Shown here: in pieces, positions 8,403 to 10,898 of the stretch
How the letters are laid out: every line of letters begins with the position of its first letter
How positions within the stretch are numbered: the first letter of the stretch is position 1
Origin: Bacteroidota bacterium
GTDB taxonomy: Bacteria; Bacteroidota; Bacteroidia; Flavobacteriales; Flavobacteriaceae
Assembly (NCBI GenBank): GCA_021793535.1
Contig: JAJYSO010000026.1
Location: 1-10,898 of the forward strand
DNA: 10,898 nucleotides
Direction: 5' to 3'
The notes under the pieces: generated by a model
Seen by the model: the letters and a program-made list of their open reading frames with translations, nothing else
Told to the model about the DNA's origin: nothing
Database searches by the model: none
Made by a program: the position numbers and the translations under genes

Positions 8403-8642
8403 TTATGGTAGTAATAGTACTGGTAAATCTTGAAGGTTTTGGAAAATCCTTTTTTTACAAAATTGCTGTGGATTTTTGAAAGATGGTCTGAAAACTAGAC
8501 CTGTTTCAACAGCAATTTCGACAAATTTTAAGGGAGAAAAGAAAGGATAGATCTCCGATCCTTGTAAAGATAGGTTGAAGAATGCCGGGTATGAAGGCGC
8601 TTCAAATAGGGAAGATGATGGAGGGGTGGGGTCAATATCCAT
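8403..8642 (-). CDS. Unrecognised small open frame behind coaD (doubtful gene)
   Basis: I do not recognise this 79-residue product and do not assign a function. It starts MDIDPTPPSSSLFEAPSYPA, is rich in Pro, Phe and Ser, and ends QDLPVLLLP. It has no signal peptide, transmembrane helix or familiar motif. The frame stays open upstream without a stop to base 8721, inside the 3' end of coaD in another frame, giving about 106 sense codons. The ATG at 8642 is the only ordinary start within it. No purine-rich or A-rich leader is evident before that ATG. In its favour are the long open frame, position in line with ddl and coaD, and a possible terminator right after the stop. Against it are the unusual composition and the lack of any known family. 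The surrounding stretch 8274-8707 otherwise holds only the hairpin and susC leader; it could be a gene remnant or plain 3' UTR. Confidence 0.28.
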   Translation of the reverse strand: MDIDPTPPSSSLFEAPSYPAFFNLSLQGSEIYPFFSPLKFVEIAVETGLVFRPSFKNPQQFCKKRIFQNLQDLPVLLLP

Positions 8643-8707
8643 ATCGAGTGGATCTGGCCCTGCACAAGTGTTGTGGAAAGGGAGGATAAAGTTGAGGGTC
8701 TCGATTT

Positions 8708-9160
8708 TTACAGCCGAACAGCTTTAGGGACAAAATCTTTGTACTGACCATTAAAGCGAATCAGGTCCCGTACAATGGTGGAGGAAATATGGCTTTTTCC
8801 ACTGGAGGTAAGTAAAAAGACGGTTTCTATATTTGTCAGTTTTTGATTGGTCTGTGCAATGGCCTTTTCAAACTCTAAATCACTGGCATTGCGCAGGCCA
8901 CGTAGGATAAAATCAGCCTCTTCCTGACGACAAAAGTCTACGGTTAAACCTTCATAGGTTTTAATTTTCACGTTTGCATTCTCTTTGAAAGTCTCCCTCA
9001 AAAAGTGCTGCCGTTGTTCAAGACTAAACATGTATTTTTTGCTTGCGTTGACACCAATGGCCAAAATGATTTCATCGAAAATTGCGAGTGCGCGTTCTAC
9101 AATATCGACGTGCCCCAATGTAATAGGGTCAAAAGATCCGGGAAAGACAGCTCGTCTCAT
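8708..9160 (-). CDS. coaD: Phosphopantetheine adenylyltransferase
   Basis: CoaD transfers AMP from ATP to 4'-phosphopantetheine, giving dephospho-CoA, the penultimate step of coenzyme A synthesis in the cytoplasm. From the ATG at 9160 the product has 150 residues, close to the usual 155-165. The nucleotidyltransferase motif PGSFDPITLGH is at residues 7-17, with T14-x-G-H17 as the HxGH-type ATP site variant normal for CoaD. RGLRNASDLEFE (87-98) and the SHISSTIVRDL motif (123-133), which positions the nucleotide phosphates, are both present. The ending DFVPKAV is typical. A longer reading from a TTG at 9169 would add three residues; the ATG gives MRRAVFPGSFDP, which matches family N-termini. 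It follows ddl by 31 nt and is probably in the same transcript. The pairing is one of chromosomal order and not of shared pathway. Confidence 0.96.
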   Translation of the reverse strand: MRRAVFPGSFDPITLGHVDIVERALAIFDEIILAIGVNASKKYMFSLEQRQHFLRETFKENANVKIKTYEGLTVDFCRQEEADFILRGLRNASDLEFEKAIAQTNQKLTNIETVFLLTSSGKSHISSTIVRDLIRFNGQYKDFVPKAVRL

Positions 9161-9191
9161 GGTAAACAATTTCCCTAAAAATAGAGAATTA

Positions 9192-10172
9192 TTATGAGTT
9201 CTGAAGGGTGCGATAGACTAAATCTGTGAAAAAGTCCATATAGGCTATTCCTGCAGCTTGGAGCTGTTTTGGAACTATACTTGCGGGGCTCATCCCCGGG
9301 CAAGTATTAATTTCGAGGAAATGAGGTTTTCCCTTGTGATAGATGAATTCAGCTCTAGCAAAGCCGTTGAGCCTTAATAAATTGAATATACGAATAGAAA
9401 GTTCCTGTACTTCTCGGGTTTGTTCCGGTGTGATCCTGGCGGGTGTAATCTCTTGAGATTTCCCAAGGTATTTGGCCTCATAATCAAAGAATTCATTTTC
9501 AGAAACAATTTCGGTAACGGGTAGGGCTTGTGTTTTCCCTTGGTACTGAATCACGCCCACATCCACTTCGGTTCCTTCCAAAAAAGATTCGATGATGACT
9601 TCGTCATCCTCGTCAAAAGAGTGTTGAATGGCTGGTTTTAAGGCTGCTTTTGTCTTTACTTTTGAGATTCCAAAGCTGCTGCCGCTCCGGTTAGCCTTTA
9701 CAAAGCAGGGGAGCCCGACCTTCTTCAAGATTGCATCCTCGTCGATGGGGTCTCCTTTGTGTAAAAAATAGTTTTCCGCGGCAAGGATGCCGTAATCTTT
9801 CAAAACGCTGATGCAGTCACGTTTGTTAAAGGTAAGGGCAGAAGCGTAAAAATTACTGGCCGTCTGGGGGATTTCAATGGTTTCCAAATATCCTTGTAAC
9901 AGTCCATTTTCTCCCGGGTTACCATGTATCATATTGAATACACAATCAAAGTTTATTTTCTGTCCATCCATTCGAATGGAGAAGTCGCTCTTGTCAATGG
10001 GATATTTTTTGCCCTGTTCTCCCATAACATACCAATTGTTTTTAAAAATATGCGCTCGGTAAATGTCAAATTTGCTTTGATCCAGCTCTTGGCATATGAA
10101 ATTTCCGCTTTTTAGGGAGATTTCATATTCACTGGAATAGCCTCCCATCACTACAGCAACCTTACTTTTCAT
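9192..10172 (-). CDS. ddl: D-alanine--D-alanine ligase
   Basis: Ddl joins two D-alanines using ATP to make the dipeptide that ends the peptidoglycan stem, in the cytoplasm. From the ATG at 10172 it has 326 residues, normal for the family. The N-terminal substrate motif EYEISLKSG is at about 15-23, followed by HGNPGENG at 83-90. The ATP-grasp part carries KANRSGSSFG at 159-168, the omega-loop FFDYEAKY at 228-235, and the metal- and phosphate-binding EINTCPGMSPASIVP at 287-301. The family Glu-x-Asn and Gly-Met-Ser residues are intact. The FDYEAKY loop fits a D-Ala-D-Ala enzyme; a D-Ala-D-Lac enzyme would differ there. A TTG at 10220 would add 16 residues, but that TTG falls inside a likely -7 promoter box and the extra residues are Asn/Lys-rich filler, so the ATG is preferred. 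It is first in a leftward pair with coaD and divergent from the PASTA gene. Confidence 0.96.
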   Translation of the reverse strand: MKSKVAVVMGGYSSEYEISLKSGNFICQELDQSKFDIYRAHIFKNNWYVMGEQGKKYPIDKSDFSIRMDGQKINFDCVFNMIHGNPGENGLLQGYLETIEIPQTASNFYASALTFNKRDCISVLKDYGILAAENYFLHKGDPIDEDAILKKVGLPCFVKANRSGSSFGISKVKTKAALKPAIQHSFDEDDEVIIESFLEGTEVDVGVIQYQGKTQALPVTEIVSENEFFDYEAKYLGKSQEITPARITPEQTREVQELSIRIFNLLRLNGFARAEFIYHKGKPHFLEINTCPGMSPASIVPKQLQAAGIAYMDFFTDLVYRTLQNS

Positions 10173-10217
10173 GATCGTCTTCGGATTATTATTTGTCGAT
10201 GCTTTATTGAAGTAGAA

Positions 10218-10225
10218 CAAAAATA
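10218..10225 (-). promoter_or_regulatory. ddl: Candidate -7 element for ddl-coaD
   Basis: On the minus strand these bases read TATTTTTG, a full match to the Bacteroidota -7 consensus TAnnTTTG. It sits about 45 nt upstream of the ddl ATG at 10172, giving a leader of roughly 40 nt. No good TTTG -33 box is present at the expected distance, which lowers confidence. It overlaps the alternative TTG start at 10220 and argues against that start. Confidence 0.45.
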
Positions 10226-10237
10226 CACGGGTTTTTA

Positions 10238-10245
10238 TATCTTTG
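10238..10245 (+). promoter_or_regulatory. Candidate -7 element for the PASTA protein gene
   Basis: The bases TATCTTTG match the Bacteroidota -7 consensus TAnnTTTG exactly. The element ends 20 nt before the ATG at 10266, so the leader would be only about 12-15 nt. TTG at 10207-10209 is too far upstream for a standard -33 box, so the upstream element is weak or missing. It lies 12 bp from the oppositely directed ddl element. Confidence 0.42.
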
Positions 10246-10265
10246 TCTCATAATTTGGGTAAATC

Positions 10266-10886
10266 ATGAACTTTTTTCGTTTCGTTTTGAGTAAAACATT
10301 TTGGATACAGGTCGTATTGGCCATAGTGGTGACCCTTGTACTCGGCTTTTTGGTCATGAAATGGTTGGGACAAGAAACAAATCACGGACGGACTATCGTC
10401 GTACCGGATCTGGCCAAAATGCAATTAGATGAAGTGGACCAAACGCTTAAAAAGCTTCACCTGGACCGCGTTGTTTTGGACTCCGCCAATTATAACCCTG
10501 ACTATCCCCGTTATTCTGTTATTGAGCAAAACCCTGCTCCAGGAAAGAAAGTAAAGCAAGGTAGAAAGTTGTATTTAAAATTGAATCCTGCAGGCTATCC
10601 TAAAATTGAAATCCCCAATATGATACGTCATACCAAAAGACAAGTCGTACCCATGTTGGGCTCGTTGGGGTTTGAAGTGGGGGACATTACCTATAAACCC
10701 GATATTGCCAAAGATGCTGTTTTAGAATTAAGGGTAGATGGAAAACAGATTAACCCTGGAGACAAGATTATGAAAACAACTAAAATAGACTTAGTACTGG
10801 GTGATGGAGATCCGGAGGGAGAAAACAAAAAGAAAGAGGAGGAGCAGGAAGGCGAAGCTGACACATTGGATCCGGATACGGAGTAA
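10266..10886 (+). CDS. Membrane-anchored protein with two PASTA domains
   Basis: The 206-residue product has a short cytoplasmic start (MNFFRFVLSKTF), one transmembrane helix at about 13-33 (WIQVVLAIVVTLVLGFLVM), and then an outward-facing part. Two PASTA domains follow. The first runs about 43-109, from TIVVPDLAKMQLDEV through EQNPAPGKKVKQG to LYLKLNP. The second runs about 113-180, from IEIPNMIRHTKRQVVPML through VDGKQINPGDKI to IDLVLGDG. The second domain is less typical: it has RVDGKQINPG where QxPxxG usually stands. The last 25 residues are a highly charged Glu/Lys/Asp tail. PASTA domains of penicillin-binding proteins and Ser/Thr kinases bind peptidoglycan or beta-lactams. Here no kinase or transpeptidase domain is attached. 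Standalone membrane PASTA proteins next to ddl are a familiar arrangement in Flavobacteriaceae, from memory. A wall-sensing or wall-binding role in the periplasm is inferred. Only 12 bases follow the stop codon, so the next gene is not visible. Confidence 0.9.
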   Translation: MNFFRFVLSKTFWIQVVLAIVVTLVLGFLVMKWLGQETNHGRTIVVPDLAKMQLDEVDQTLKKLHLDRVVLDSANYNPDYPRYSVIEQNPAPGKKVKQGRKLYLKLNPAGYPKIEIPNMIRHTKRQVVPMLGSLGFEVGDITYKPDIAKDAVLELRVDGKQINPGDKIMKTTKIDLVLGDGDPEGENKKKEEEQEGEADTLDPDTE

Positions 10887-10898
10887 TATAAGCTTAAT

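Overview
The window comes from a member of the Bacteroidota, most likely a flavobacterium. The signs are an adjacent SusC/SusD pair, a TAnnTTTG-type promoter element, A-rich rather than Shine-Dalgarno leaders, and the gene order PASTA protein / ddl / coaD. From memory, that order is common in Flavobacteriaceae; it was not checked by search. No RNA gene, insertion sequence, CRISPR array, integrase or prophage gene was seen.

Layout from left to right. (1) Bases 2-361, plus strand: the last 119 codons of phosphoglucosamine mutase (glmM), cut by the window edge. (2) Bases 362-490: a short convergent gap with a bulged GC-rich hairpin that probably ends the leftward transcript. (3) Bases 491-8273, minus strand, read right to left: a SusC-type TonB-dependent outer-membrane transporter, a SusD-type surface lipoprotein 4 nt downstream, and, after a 162-bp gap, a 1040-residue secreted tricorn-type S41 protease. 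(4) Bases 8274-8707: an AT-rich leader and hairpin in front of susC, plus an unrecognised small open frame of doubtful status. (5) Bases 8708-10172, minus strand: coaD (coenzyme A synthesis) and ddl (D-Ala-D-Ala ligase), 31 nt apart. (6) A 93-bp divergent promoter region. (7) Bases 10266-10886, plus strand: a membrane-anchored protein with two PASTA domains.

How the parts fit. GlmM, Ddl and the PASTA protein all touch the cell wall: amino-sugar precursor supply, the D-Ala-D-Ala dipeptide, and probably peptidoglycan binding. CoaD is housekeeping. Between glmM and coaD lies a nutrient-acquisition block. SusC/SusD should capture and import an oligomeric substrate. Because the neighbour is a peptidase and no glycoside hydrolase, sulfatase or polysaccharide lyase is present, oligopeptides are the more likely cargo, as for RagAB of Porphyromonas. 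That substrate assignment is an inference from gene context.

Start sites. For susC, coaD and ddl the longest open frame begins at a TTG. In each case an internal ATG gives a more typical N-terminus, and the ATG starts are used here.

Novelty. No clearly undescribed system was found. The points most worth a second look are the SusCD-tricorn combination, the orphan open frame behind coaD, and the compact back-to-back promoters between ddl and the PASTA gene.
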